From NCBI GenBank assembly GCA_963662175.1, contig OY759216.1, positions 35,047,087 to 35,111,086 on the forward strand: a stretch of 64,000 nucleotides of DNA, in the 5' to 3' direction. The notes under the pieces were generated by a model. It ran no database searches, had not been told where the DNA came from, and saw only the letters and a list, made by a program, of their open reading frames with translations. The number at the start of each line of letters is the position of its first letter. The first letter of the stretch is position 1. This document shows positions 10,300 to 19,737 of the stretch, one piece after another. Source of the DNA: Aradus depressus (taxonomy: Eukaryota; Arthropoda; Insecta; Hemiptera; Aradidae). Made by a program: the position numbers and the translations under genes.

Positions 10300-10800
10300 A
10301 CCAATAGCTGGATCTATAAAGGAGCTTCAGAATCCTCATAGTAAATGTGTCGATGAATTTATTACATCGCGACTGCTCTAATCACAGAAACGATTGTAGA
10401 CATGAATCTGAAATTTAAAACTAAGTCACATGTGCTAACATAGATAGAGTTTGGTCGAAATCGGACCACTTTACTTCGGGGCGTAAGTACATTTCATAAG
10501 ATGCCGCTTATATTTATGACCTAATCAAAAATGTTTTCAAATAAAAGTTGTGGAGAAAACTAAAAGGAAAATATTATGTGAAATACTGTTTTCGAAGTTC
10601 GCTCGTTTTGCGAGATATATGCCAAAAATCGTCCTAAAATGTCGTTTTCAACCCTATTTTTTATTTATTTTTTTTGTTTGCTTAATTTGTCTTTTGGAAA
10701 AATTGATTCTTAGCAATAATGTTCTTTGTTACATTTCCAACCATGCCCTCAGATTTGAGATAGGATTAATTCCAACAATTTTATTTACTTAGGACATATT
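10300..10800 (+). repeat. Family A scrap (minus) joined to family K (plus)
   Basis: 10300-10370 holds a minus-strand family A piece ('gcttcagaatcctcatagta'). From about 10371 family K runs plus: 'gctctaatcacagaaacgat', 'tcacatgtgctaacatagat', 'ttatgacctaatcaaaaatg', 'cgttttgcgagatatatgcc'. Related K copies lie at 15400-15665 (minus) and 4490-4642. Non-coding; class unknown. Confidence 0.6.
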
Positions 10801-11237
10801 TCTAAGTATTGTTTAAATTATAACAGATGAAAAGAAATAAAAAATATGTAATGTGGTTCTAATAGAACTTTCTTATACCAACCACCATTTTACAGATTAC
10901 TCTCTCTTCCTCTCCCCCTCCTTCTCAAATTGATTTCATACCGGCAACACTGGTTATAATAAAGTCACTCCGAGAACTACGCTATACAATGAAACAAAGA
11001 AAACCACTAACGCCAACACAGTACTTTCATATACAAACACATACTAATTATGTATGTTATACTGTTCAATATATGTAGTTATCTAAGGCCTCATCTGGAA
11101 AGTAGACTTTTATCGAAAGCCCTTATAAACATTTTAAACTTAAGTCATACAACTTTTTTTAATATTGCAAAAAGCCTAATGCAGCCTAAATAATAAATGA
11201 AGAATCGTTGAAACAAATAGTTACAAACTAGATATTA
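10801..11237. other. No recognisable feature
   Basis: AT-rich, with a pyrimidine-rich tract at about 10900-10925. Confidence 0.4.
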
Positions 11238-11400
11238 TAACTTCTAAGTTGAGGAACGCGGACATATTGTGGAAACTTGTAATAAATAAATAAAACAAAC
11301 TTATTTTTGAAATATTGTCTATTCCACTAAAGATATAAATATATATAACTACCGGTTTCGGCCTTACACCATCGTCAGGTCTAGTTATGAACTAAGTTGG
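11238..11400 (-). mobile_element. Penelope-like element 3' end (type P1)
   Basis: Minus-strand tail shared with 41871-42030 and (opposite strand) 42660-42775: 'aacttctaagttgaggaacg' at the extreme 3' end, 'gaaatattgtctattccact', and the ribozyme-like block below. The coding part is not visible. The assignment to Penelope-like elements rests on the hammerhead core and on similarity of layout to 15862-16522. Confidence 0.6.
11347..11384 (-). ncRNA. Hammerhead-ribozyme-like motif (P1)
   Basis: On the minus strand: CTGACGA (11372-11378), then a short stem II (GGT/GCC), GAAA (11356-11359) and the self-complementary ACCGGT as stem III, then A. Core residues CUGANGA and GAAA are intact. Stem I pairs only about 3 bp. 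Penelope-like elements are known to carry minimal type I hammerheads of this kind. Confidence 0.55.
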
Positions 11401-11659
11401 TTTGCAGAGAGCGACCCTTGAAATACATCTCAGGTGAAAGGGTGCTATGAAAACTTGGGAGTCCCCCGGCTGTACCGTTAGCTATCTCATGAAATATTTC
11501 CTAACAAAACTTAGTTCTAAATTTACATAAAACAATATCATTAGACTAATACATGGAAAAATAACAAATAAATAATTAAAAATATAAATAAATAAAAAAT
11601 ATAAATTTCATCCTTATGGGGTTTTCAATTAACATATGAAATTTTGTTAGTTATTCTGA

Positions 11660-11865
11660 TTCCGGGCATCATATTGATGCCCGGATTTAACTACGAGTTA
11701 TATCACCTATGATCGACATGCGCTCTGGTGGACATGAGTCCGTCTGTACAATGGAAGTCCTCAATTTTGTTAACCGAGGTTTAGTTGCCTAAAGTAGGTT
11801 GGGGTCTTATAACGAGTACCTGACATCGTACACAAGAACGCTACCTCTGACCTATCGGCACCCTT
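11660..11865 (-). mobile_element. SINE A, degenerate copy
   Basis: Minus-strand matches to SINE A: 'tgcgctctggtggacatgag', 'aacgagtacctgacatcgta', and the end of the tRNA head at about 11845-11865. The central 'cgtccttcggatggg' domain is lost. Confidence 0.65.
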
Positions 11866-12110
11866 ATGAATGTTTATGTCGATACATTCATTTCAGCAGC
11901 AGTTATTAAAGGTTTTGTATTAAGTCTTACCCCTAATTCCTATTCCCATTGGTCGATTTGGCTTAAAATCAATATGTATCATCCTTGGAGAATTCTATAT
12001 GGACATAAAAAATTTCGTGCAGATTTATTCATTCTATCGGTAGTTATCGAGTTCACAGACACAGAGATAGGCAAATATTTGTTTACCATTTTTGGAATCA
12101 GTGGGTCCTC
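11866..12110 (-). repeat. Family A copy, internal monomers
   Basis: Minus-strand family A sequence: two 'gatacattcat...cagcagttatt'-like palindromic boxes and the 'ttcacagacacagagatagg' segment. A long plus-strand open frame through here (11866-12603) is fortuitous. Confidence 0.55.
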
Positions 12111-12149
12111 AATAACCTGTAACCCTTCATTTAAATGTCTCAGTGTATA

Positions 12150-13915
12150 CAATGTATCCTATGTTGTCAGTACTAGAATTCTTCGTTTGGCCTCTATCGA
12201 GAGAGAGTGGCATCTATTGGAAGGAATTGGAGTGAATGTTCGATACATGTCATATATGAGATATGATTTCAAGAAGATCCCTAAAGGAGACATTTCTAGA
12301 CCAGTCAGCCCTCTTGTCTGGTGTTCAGCCTGGAGAAGTGGGTCACGTGGGACTGTGTCTTTGTCCATAGTCTCCGTCCATATTGTGGACGATATGCCCG
12401 CTGGGAAGCAGGTAGAGCTCACCATGGATTCATTCTCTCCGACAGCTATCATCATTGGATTTGTTCCACTTTCCCGACAAAATAGCAGGTTTAACTGTTC
12501 ACCGTGGTTTTGGAAAGCAGTCAGAACGATCGTTTCCCTCAGCACGGATTTCGTCCTCCGATCTAGGACAAAAATTATTTTCTCTTCAATCTTCGGTATT
12601 TGAGTTGATAGGATGCTGTGGCATAACTACCGGGAGACTAACTGAAAAATTTCTGAGAAAGCTGGATTGATATATTTTTCGAAAAAGTTTAAAACCTTCC
12701 TGTTAAAGCACTAAGGAACCTTTTCAAAACGCCTAGGAAGACAATTGTCTAGGCAGAGAGTCGAAGGAGGAGCATGTGAAGAACTAGGCTTAGAAGTCCA
12801 TGGGATGAAACATTGATTTTAAGTATGACTTATATTAATTTTGTCGAAATGGCTCTGGACCCAACTGTTTACAGCTTGATGCTAGAGAAGTACTCTCACT
12901 TCGCCTGGTCAGTTCACCTTTTCCAACATCGGGTTTATTCTGTTTACTATTGGTTCTTGGTCAACTCTTGAGAAGGAGAGATTCCCAATATGTAATTTCT
13001 GCTCCAGATATTTTTGCTGACTAGCTCTTCTTTTGACGTTCACCTCGAGCCCTATTCTGGCATTGCGTTTAGAGATTTGGCCAGCCTTGCTTCTGGGCTG
13101 TTTCCTGAGAAGGCCACGGTCATCCTTCTATCCAGGTTCCTTTTTCGTTCCTCATCGCCTGCCTTCATCTCTCGTTCCTAAGGAAGTGTCAAGGAAGAGG
13201 CAGTCGCCTTGTTTCAGATATTAATAATATTGACATCGACGTGCTCAGACAATGCTCCTTGAATCTTTTCACTGCTCCATAGCGCCTCTGATATGTTTGA
13301 GTTATATGCTACTTGCGCATTTACGAATCTCCCCTTGTTTTTCTATGACTTGTCTGGAGACAAATATCTGTTCCATTATGCCTCTTCACGGCCTGGTATT
13401 CTCCGAGAATATTTTCAGTGCATAGGGTCAACTTCATTGAAAGGTTATTTGAGAAGACCCTATACTCGTATATCACTGACTATAATGGCCCCAGTAATTA
13501 CTATACTCTGTCCTACTTCCTTTCTTCAGTGAAGGGCGTATCAAACTCGTGTTCCACGCGTCAGGAGTCCTTTTCTCACTCCATGATTTCTTCTTTGAAC
13601 AGTTCAGCCAGTGTTATCCATCCCTGGAGCCTTGCCATTGTTCATCTTGCAGATGGCAAATTCCAAGTTCTCTACTTCCATTTCTGGAATGGGTGTAGCA
13701 CAGTACTTGATCGGCTCACGGGGTTCTTGGCGGTTCAGCAATTTTTTGAAGTAACTTCCAGACAAATAGGATTTCACTCTTTCCTGACTTATCATGTGGT
13801 GTAAACCTCTTTTCTCGTGTCTGATGTCCCTGTAAGAACTCCTTGGTCGCTCCGCGTTTCCATGAGTTCTTAATGCATTTCTTTAATATTATTTTCAAAG
13901 CGGTATATTTCAACT
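12150..13915 (-). pseudogene. Decayed LINE reverse transcriptase
   Basis: Read on the minus strand from 13915 to 12150, pieces in different frames follow the order of a non-LTR reverse transcriptase. 'ENLEFAICKMNNGKAPGMDN' (13610-13680) matches the 'KNNKAPGxDGI' fingers motif. 'TENILGEYQA' with 'TDICLQTSH' (about 13330-13420) matches 'xxGEYQxGFRxxRSTTDQI'. 'QGDCLFL' (about 13200) corresponds to 'RQGDxLSxLLF'. 'GLEVNVK' and 'LHIGNLSFSRVD' (about 12940-13050) match the thumb. The catalytic YADD segment is not visible. Stops and frameshifts are frequent, so the copy is old. Overall style is RTE-like or a jockey relative, not resolved. Confidence 0.7.
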
Positions 13916-13926
13916 AATGAATAAAA

Positions 13927-14154
13927 TCACAATAAAAGTTCACCTCTCTTTATTACAACTATTAAAACTTGTTCACACGATCGACTCCACTGGTCCAGTG
14001 CATTGCAGCATATTTTACACCAAAGCAGCATATCATTGTAGAATTGCCATCCATGGTTGTTGCATTTTCGGATGAAGTCGGAATACTCGTTAACTAAATA
14101 ATCAGTTTTAGTTTCGCCTAAAGACAGGGTTTCCATAGATACAACCTTCATCAT
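13927..14154 (-). CDS. Unrecognised 75-residue open frame
   Basis: Starts with two methionines and contains 'NEYSDFIRKC', 'GWQFYND' and 'LLWCKICCNALDQWSRSCEQ'. The composition is protein-like, with five cysteines and three tryptophans in the second half, unlike the AT-rich noise frames around it. I do not recognise the family. It directly precedes the decayed LINE on the same strand and might be an upstream part of that element, or an exon of something else. Confidence 0.3.
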   Translation of the reverse strand: MMKVVSMETLSLGETKTDYLVNEYSDFIRKCNNHGWQFYNDMLLWCKICCNALDQWSRSCEQVLIVVIKRGELLL

Positions 14155-14789
14155 AAAACGGTAGTTAAACCCATCTGATAAGCCAGGAAATTGCAGCTAC
14201 ATTAATTTTCCTCGCATACTGATGATTGTCAGTGGGTTTGACCAAAGAGGGGAAGTTTCGTCAGTTCCTCTGTGGTGAGGTTTGTGACCGGCCCGGTCAC
14301 GGATTGTTGACTCGCCCAAACGATGTGGTCACCAGACTGGGGGCTACGTCACATTGGTGACACTCCAAGGTCCCTTGTCACGCCTTCATCACTCCTTTAT
14401 TATCCTTTCGGTTTCTAGAACTATTTCCTCTTTTTCAGTTGTTTGTCAAAGTGTAATTGTTCAAGTAAGGATGTTATTTCGATTCTGGCTAGATAACAAG
14501 AAGCCAACTCTGCAGATCAGTTTGCAATGTTGGTATTCCCTTCCGTTGAAACTACTAATTGTTTTGGCCTTTGTCCAGTGGACCTAGAGAGGCGTTTAAA
14601 GATAGGTCTCCGCAGGAGCTATGTACACCTAATATATAGGATAAAAGGATCGTTCCACGTCAAAACTATCACTTTTGTCTGTCTTAGATTTGGAAATAAT
14701 AGTGATATATATATAAAATTGCGTATAAGAAGAATAAGACATTTAACCTTTAAAAACATTATTGTTGAACCTATATATTCTAATAACTA
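14155..14789. other. Unassigned; contains a short GC-rich hairpin
   Basis: The 17-bp 'gtgaccggcccggtcac' (14284-14300) is palindromic around one base, within a stretch rich in 'ggtcac/gtgacc'. No gene recognised. Confidence 0.45.
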
Positions 14790-14930
14790 CCAATGTTATG
14801 AATGTATCGTCACAAAATTTAGTATGAGGATTCAGAAGCTCTTATGTATATATATCAATTATTGATGTTAGTTCAAACGATCTATAGGTTTTAGAGGGAA
14901 AGCGAAAATTAACTCGAGAACATCGTTTAA
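14790..14930 (+). repeat. Family A fragment
   Basis: Contains 'aatgtatcgtcacaaaattt', 'gtatgaggattcagaagctc', and 'ttttagagggaaagcgaaaa', the last third of family A. The closing hairpin is replaced by a SINE A scrap (14925-14960: 'taacgtccgaagg'). Confidence 0.6.
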
Positions 14931-14964
14931 CGTCCGAAGGTCGGCATGCTCAAGGTTTATTTAT

Positions 14965-15118
14965 AATCAATATCTCAATTTACACAACATCCATGGCATG
15001 GGAGAGAGTTCTATGAAATAAAACTCTCTGCCGGACGGGATTCATACCCGAAACCGTAGTGCGCCTATGCGACAAAAGTCCTACGATCTAGCCCGTATGG
15101 CCATCAAGGCCCTTATCG
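14965..15118 (-). mobile_element. SINE B copy
   Basis: Minus strand: the head 'atggccatacgggctagatc', a B-box-like 'gggtatgaatcccgtccgg', and 'agagttttatttcatagaac' then 'catgccatggatgt'. This is the tRNA-derived architecture of the copy at 51699-51920, but without a clear poly(A). Confidence 0.7.
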
Positions 15119-15194
15119 TACGTACAAAATATTATTACTCATACTTCGATGAGCAAATAACTTGGGGAAATAATAGTTAATTATCTAGCTATAC

Positions 15195-15310
15195 ATAGTG
15201 TATAGGGGATGTTAGTAATCGGTGAAATATTCGAAGTGGAGTTTTCGACAGAATTTCATGTTTTCCGACCTCTTGATTCCAAATATATTCCTATTATTAT
15301 ATATATATTT
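15195..15310 (+). repeat. Family A head fragment
   Basis: 'gtataggggatgttagtaat' then 'agtggagttttcgacagaat' and 'catgttttccgacctcttga' match the first 120 bp of family A. Confidence 0.6.
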
Positions 15311-15399
15311 CATTTTTGTTATATCTCTAACCTAATAACACAGAGGCTATCGAGAATATCATAATGTACCTTTTTGATGAGAACCAATTTTACGGTTGG

Positions 15400-15665
15400 A
15401 CTAACCGTTTTCGCGTAAATCAAGAAAACCATTATAAAAGTGGGTTTCAAAACGACATTTGACCTTTGAAAAATCACATTTTATATAAATTGTGCCTTTC
15501 ACTTTTCTCTACAACTTTTATTTGAAGAGACTTTTTGATTAGGTCATGAATATAAGCGGGATCTTGTATAATGTACTTAGGTCCCGGAGTAAAGTGGTCT
15601 TAATTTATGCCTGATTTGGGCTTAAATCTTATAAGATCTAAGTTAGCACATGTGATATTTTCCAT
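15400..15665 (-). repeat. Family K copy
   Basis: Minus-strand match to 10371-10700: 'ttgattaggtcatgaatata' and 'gttagcacatgtgatatttt' on the plus strand correspond to the 'tgacctaatcaaaaa' and 'cacatgtgctaac' blocks. Confidence 0.6.
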
Positions 15666-15669
15666 CGGT

Positions 15670-15818
15670 TTGAGTGGGTCTGTAGCTCATAGGTAGCGTG
15701 ATTGCCTGGTGAGATCAAGATCGTCGTGTCCATCAGAGAGACGAAAGAGCGCTCTGGTAGTAGGCGATGTGACTTCGTAGTTAAAGCACCGGGCATTCCC
15801 TGCACTCTTTTTTTGTGT
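15670..15818 (+). mobile_element. SINE A, internally deleted
   Basis: A damaged tRNA head ('tgtagctcataggtagcgtg') is joined directly to the distal part ('gacgaaagagcgctctggta', 'gtagttaaagcaccgggcat'). The central domain is deleted. Confidence 0.65.
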
Positions 15819-15879
15819 TAGAGCGTTCACAGAGTTCTAATCACATTCACACACAGACAGAGAGCCTAGTGAGAACTCA

Positions 15880-16240
15880 GGGGTTTACAAAATATCCTGC
15901 GGGGCCTGTGGAATTTCATATGTTGGGCAAACAGGTAGATCTTTTAAAACCCGGGTGAAAGAGCACCTAAGGCGGGAAGACTCACGGTTTTTGCAACACC
16001 ATGCACAGCATATAGAACACAGGGTCCAAATTCTCCACATGGGCTGGAAAAAGCAAAAAGCTGAATTCTCTTGAATCTATGGAAATCAAGAGAAATTTTT
16101 ATCAAAGTTTCCAAAATCTTAATACCAGATTCGAGATTCCATTCTCTCCCCTCCACCTCTCTCTGATACCCCTGGACCAGTCCAAGATGTGTAGTGGCAA
16201 TCAGAAACTGGTGGAGACCACTACCTTTGTAAAGTGGTAA
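15880..16240 (+). pseudogene. Penelope GIY-YIG endonuclease domain, frameshifted
   Basis: Frame 1 (15880-16074) reads 'GVYKISCGACGISYVGQTGR', then 'SFKTRVKEHLRRE'. The cysteine pair followed by YVGQTGR and RxxEH is the GIY-YIG endonuclease of Penelope-like elements, which nicks the target DNA and lies at the C-terminus of the polyprotein. Around 16058 the frame slips by one base. In the other frame, 'KLNSLESMEIKRNFYQSFQ' continues the usual 'LNxLExxEI' C-terminal helix and runs to a TAA at 16238-16240. The catalytic tyrosine, arginine and glutamate positions look conserved. The frameshift and 5' truncation make the copy non-functional. Confidence 0.85.
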
Positions 16241-16439
16241 GTTTTGTTGTATACCTAAGAAAGTTCATTTTTCAATTTTTTTCAGTTTTTGTTATATTTG
16301 TTGAATTTAACTTGATATTTTAATGACTAAACTGTGACTTCAAATCTTTGATTTGTTAATAATTTTTAAAAATATAATTTTTTTATGTTGTTTTTGTATG
16401 CACATATTTTATTTTGAATTTTTACCTGTCTATTGTAGT

Positions 16440-16487
16440 TAGCACTGAAGATGGTCTTATAGGACCGAAAGCTGGCTATGCAAATAA
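16440..16487 (+). ncRNA. Hammerhead ribozyme, minimal type I (Penelope-associated)
   Basis: Stem I strand 'ttagca', core CTGAAGA (16445-16451), stem II GGTC/GACC with loop TTATAG (16453-16466), GAAA (16467-16470), stem III AGC/GCT with a two-base loop, then A16478 as the predicted cleavage nucleotide, and 'tgcaaat' completing stem I by about six pairs. Every core position fits the hammerhead consensus (CUGANGA, GAAA, NUH). Penelope-like elements are known to carry such motifs near their ends. Confidence 0.8.
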
Positions 16488-16533
16488 AACTTGTAAGTGG
16501 ACAACAACTCTGTGTCTTTCTTACACAGACAGA

Positions 16534-17137
16534 CGTTCAAACATCATCGCAAACGCGGTCAAAACGTGAAAATCAGTTGAAAACTCAATCTCGGATTTTT
16601 GCTCGATTACAATACCTTCTTATACTAAATATATATGAAATTAGAAATAATAATTATTTTCACATGCCCTTCTGTTTCAACCCCTTCCCCTCGACCATGG
16701 TGGCGGGGGTTGTAATAGTGGTAATTACCCACATTACCCCCCCATAGGTCCGCGCCTCCCGCCATAACGACCAGTTCCGAAGTTGCCATCCATAGCAGCT
16801 TGCTACCAAGGTCAGACTATACTAAACACTAACCCGCTGCTCTGCAGGTACATCCAACTAACTTTACACATCGTTACACCCAGCACTCACTCAATACTTT
16901 CACTCTTAGTTCGCCTCTTCTATTACCAGATAGAGAATCAGGAAGGTTTTCACTTAAGTGCCCTTCCCCACCGATATATCTCCTGCGCGCTCCTTGGTCT
17001 GGAACGTATAATCATAATGAACGATGCGACGGACGCTTCTTGAAGCCTTCCATACTGTGAACACTTTCTTATTTCCAAGTTCTCTGACCGAGAAAGTTGA
17101 CGTTTCCTGTGAATCCGGCTTCTCGTCATTCATTACA
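16534..17137. other. No recognisable gene
   Basis: After the Penelope element the interrupted host sequence continues ('cgttcaaacatc'). A C-rich open frame at 16783-17043 has no motif that I know. Confidence 0.4.
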
Positions 17138-17290
17138 CCGACAGTTATTAGGTTTTTTTAGTTGAACCCTTCGTCAGATTTCTCTGAAAATTAATATGTA
17201 ATCCTTATGGGTTTTTGAAGTTACAAAATATCTTATCGGATACATTCATTATATCAAATAACTGTCGATGTAATGAATGTAGGGACGACA
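17138..17290 (-). repeat. Family A fragment
   Basis: Minus-strand family A: 'cattacaccgacagttatta' and the terminal part 'actgtcgatgtaatgaatgt' near 17270 belonging to a second, plus-oriented box. Confidence 0.5.
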
Positions 17291-17498
17291 GATATTGATT
17301 TACAGCCAATAACGCTAAACATCAACCACCAAAAATGACGCAAAATCAAAGAAATTAAAACATAATCAGAAAATATAGTTCAAATCAAAGTCCCTGAAAG
17401 TTTCATGAGTTGAATGGTGTCCATGCCATGTTTTGTCGAATTAAACTTCTTGGAAGCCCTCTTCCATAAAATATATAGTTTTGAAAAGTCCTTTTAAT

Positions 17499-17757
17499 GA
17501 CTTTTTTTTTTTTTCTCTCTTTAAGGGAATTCGACCACGAGGGTCATGGATGCCTGATGGATGCAAGTCTGTGGGGATCCTAAGGTCGAAATTGCTGTAT
17601 ACAGAATAGAAAGGCTACGTGATGAAGATAATTTTGTATTATAATTTAGATTGGAGGTATGTGAAGTGAAAAAAATTAAATAGTTTGATAATGTGGGAGT
17701 TATTAGATAGAATTTCGGAAATATCCACTGTAAGGTTGATATTCTCACTCTGGGGAC
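17499..17757 (-). pseudogene. LINE 3' end, copy 1
   Basis: On the minus strand this encodes the very C-terminus 'NLTVDISEILSNNSHIIKLF', a short extension and a stop, then 'cctcgtggtcgaattccctt' and a poly(A)-like tail at its 3' end (17503-17520 reads as T on the plus strand). It is a shorter, independently truncated relative of the copy at 17821-18272. Confidence 0.65.
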
Positions 17758-17820
17758 TATTGGCGACTAATTACATCAACAAATTCTGATGCAACTGTTA
17801 CATCTGTTCCAAAAACTTTT

Positions 17821-18272
17821 TTTTTTTTTTTTTTTCTCTTTCTTAAGGCATTTCGACCACGAGGGTCATGGATGCCTGATAGATGCAGGTCTGTGGGGAT
17901 CCTTGCGGGTTAATTTGGATAGGCGTAGATTAATAATAATAAAGAAGATATGTACGGAATAGAAAGGCTATGTGATGAAGATAATTTTGTTTTATAATTT
18001 AGATAAGAGATTTGTGAATTGTAAGAAATTAAATAGTTGGGTAATTTGGAAGCTATTATTGGATAGAATTTCGGAAATATCCACCGCAAGGTTGCAATTA
18101 TCACGCTGGGGACTATATGCCATGCATTCAGTCAGAATGTGTCTGAACGACAGTCCCACCCCACAGAGGAGGGGGTTCCCGAGCCATCAGATATCCATGG
18201 GTCAGCCTGCTCTGCCCGATACGTAACCGAGTTAAAATTACTTCTTCTTTCCTTTTTTCTCTTATTGAAGTC
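17821..18272 (-). mobile_element. 5'-truncated LINE insertion, copy 2, with 14-bp duplication
   Basis: It is flanked by 'ttccaaaaactttt' at 17807-17820 and 18273-18286. On the minus strand, codons ending near 17997 read 'LSFRHILTECMAYSPQRDNC', then 'DISEILSNNSFQITQLFNFL' and a stop. 'VRHILTEC' is the zinc-tail histidine/cysteine motif common at the C-terminus of LINE ORF2. The 3' tail is an oligo(A) (T on the plus strand, 17817-17835). Target duplication plus A-tail makes this a genuine retrotransposition event. Confidence 0.8.
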
Positions 18273-18344
18273 TTCCAAAAACTTTTAACGACTTTTAAAA
18301 CGATGTGATTTCAACAATTTACTAAGAAAAAAATTTTAAAAAAA

Positions 18345-18374
18345 CTATATATATATATATATATATATATATTA
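18345..18374 (+). repeat. (AT)n microsatellite
   Basis: Roughly 15 uninterrupted TA dinucleotides. Confidence 0.9.
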
Positions 18375-19010
18375 TGTTTTCAGTCTACAGCGCCCCTCCA
18401 TCACCTAAGAAATGTAGGTACACCAAGTAACGGTGCCTGCGCCAGGCTGACATGCCGATTCAATTTTTTCGAAGGCCCCCTCCCCATCCCCATTTTAAAA
18501 TATTTTTTTGACTCAAAAACAATATATTTTTGAATTCTCCTTGTAGGCCTTGGGCGGGTCCGAATAATGAGGAGCCCCTTGAGGTCTGAATATCTAGGAT
18601 TTTTCTTTCTCCTAGTACAGAAAATAAATGGACAGAAACATTTACTTTTATTACGGATATTGAATTTATGGAAGATCTCATCTTAAGATCACTTTGGAAA
18701 AAGTTTCATACGAATGAGTAATATAATTTAAGGACATTCTTAAACTTTAAAGACTTTAATATGGAGTTCGAGTGTGAAGTTGCAAGTTTCGAAGTTAACA
18801 ACTGGCATATTAGCTACTCTAACTTTCCTTATGAAGCTCTAACTTTATAGCCGAGCTAAAAGGGCATAGACGGACTTGATATGGCGCCATATTAGAGCTT
18901 CTTGGAGAGTTTGATCCATAAGGATCTTTAGGAGACCATTACCAACGTTTTACAGATCGTTCACAAAGAGACTGTCAACATTTAGCTTTACGAAGTTTTC
19001 ATTGTTCTTT
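18375..19010. other. No recognisable feature
   Basis: No motif or coding evidence. A 'tatggcgccata' palindrome lies at about 18888. Confidence 0.4.
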
Positions 19011-19014
19011 CAGA

Positions 19015-19735
19015 ATTCTATACGAAGTATAGGGGAAGTTATCTAGTCTGTCAAAAATTTGATGCGGAGTTTTCAACGGAATTTTATGTTTCCTGACCTC
19101 TAGATTCCAAATTTGAAAAAAAAAATTCTTTATGTGAACACGATAATAACTCTCTATAGAATGAATCTATCGACAAGAAATTTTATATGTGAACCCAGAA
19201 CCTTCTAGCGATGACACCTATTCCTTTTCAGCCGTATCGACCGAAGGCACTGGGCGGATTAAGGGGGAGGCTTAAATTAAAAACTCTAATAACTGCCGAT
19301 AGAATGAATTAATCGACATGAAATTTTATATGTGTGCCCAAAACCCCATAAGAACAACACTTGCTGATTTTCAGCAAAATCGGTTAAAGGAGAGTGGGGT
19401 GAGGCTTAACTCAAATAACTGCCATTGTAATGAATGTATCGACACAAAATTTGATATTTGAATTCGAAATCTCATAAGGACGATGTTTATTAATTTTCAG
19501 CAGAATCGGTTGGAGAGAAGGAATCAGAGGGGGCTCAACTCAGTAACCCTATAACTGCCGTTGTAATGAATGTATCGACATGAAATTTTATATTTAAAGT
19601 CAAAACCCAATGAGGACATAACCTGTCAAATTTCAGCGATATCGGCTGAAGAGAAGGGGGTTCAGGGTAGGGGTCTCAATTCAAAAACCCTAATATCTGC
19701 CGATGTAATGAATTTGTCTACACAAAAATTTCAAG
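19015..19735 (+). repeat. Family A reference copy with four to five internal monomers
   Basis: The head hairpin is 'ctatacgaagtataggggaa'. It is followed by 'tcatgtttcctgacctctag', an A-run, and then boxes of the form 'aactgccgatgtaatgaatg' at about 19152, 19291, 19420, 19552 and 19693, spaced about 130-140 bp. Between boxes lies 'tcagcgatatcggctgaaga' or a variant. Both boxes are near-palindromes (TGYCGAT...ATCGRCA and CAGCNNNATCGGCTG). No open reading frame spans it. The 3' end is cut off by family E. Confidence 0.75.
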
Positions 19736-19737
19736 TA

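Larger units (their letters stand above)
15862..16522 (+). mobile_element. Penelope-like retroelement, 5'-truncated, with 11-bp duplication
   Basis: The insertion is flanked by 'acacagacaga' at 15851-15861 and 16523-16533. It contains the C-terminal GIY-YIG endonuclease reading frame (15880-16240), an AT-rich 3' untranslated part, and a complete hammerhead motif (16440-16487). The end is 'aactctgtgtctttctt'. Loss of the reverse transcriptase and the direct duplications fit 5' truncation during retrotransposition. This is the best evidence in the window that the other hammerhead-bearing tails are Penelope-like. Confidence 0.85.

Noticed and set aside
11866..12603. 245-residue plus-strand open frame
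   Set aside because: Its first third is reversed family A repeat, and the rest is antisense to a decayed LINE reverse transcriptase. A shadow.
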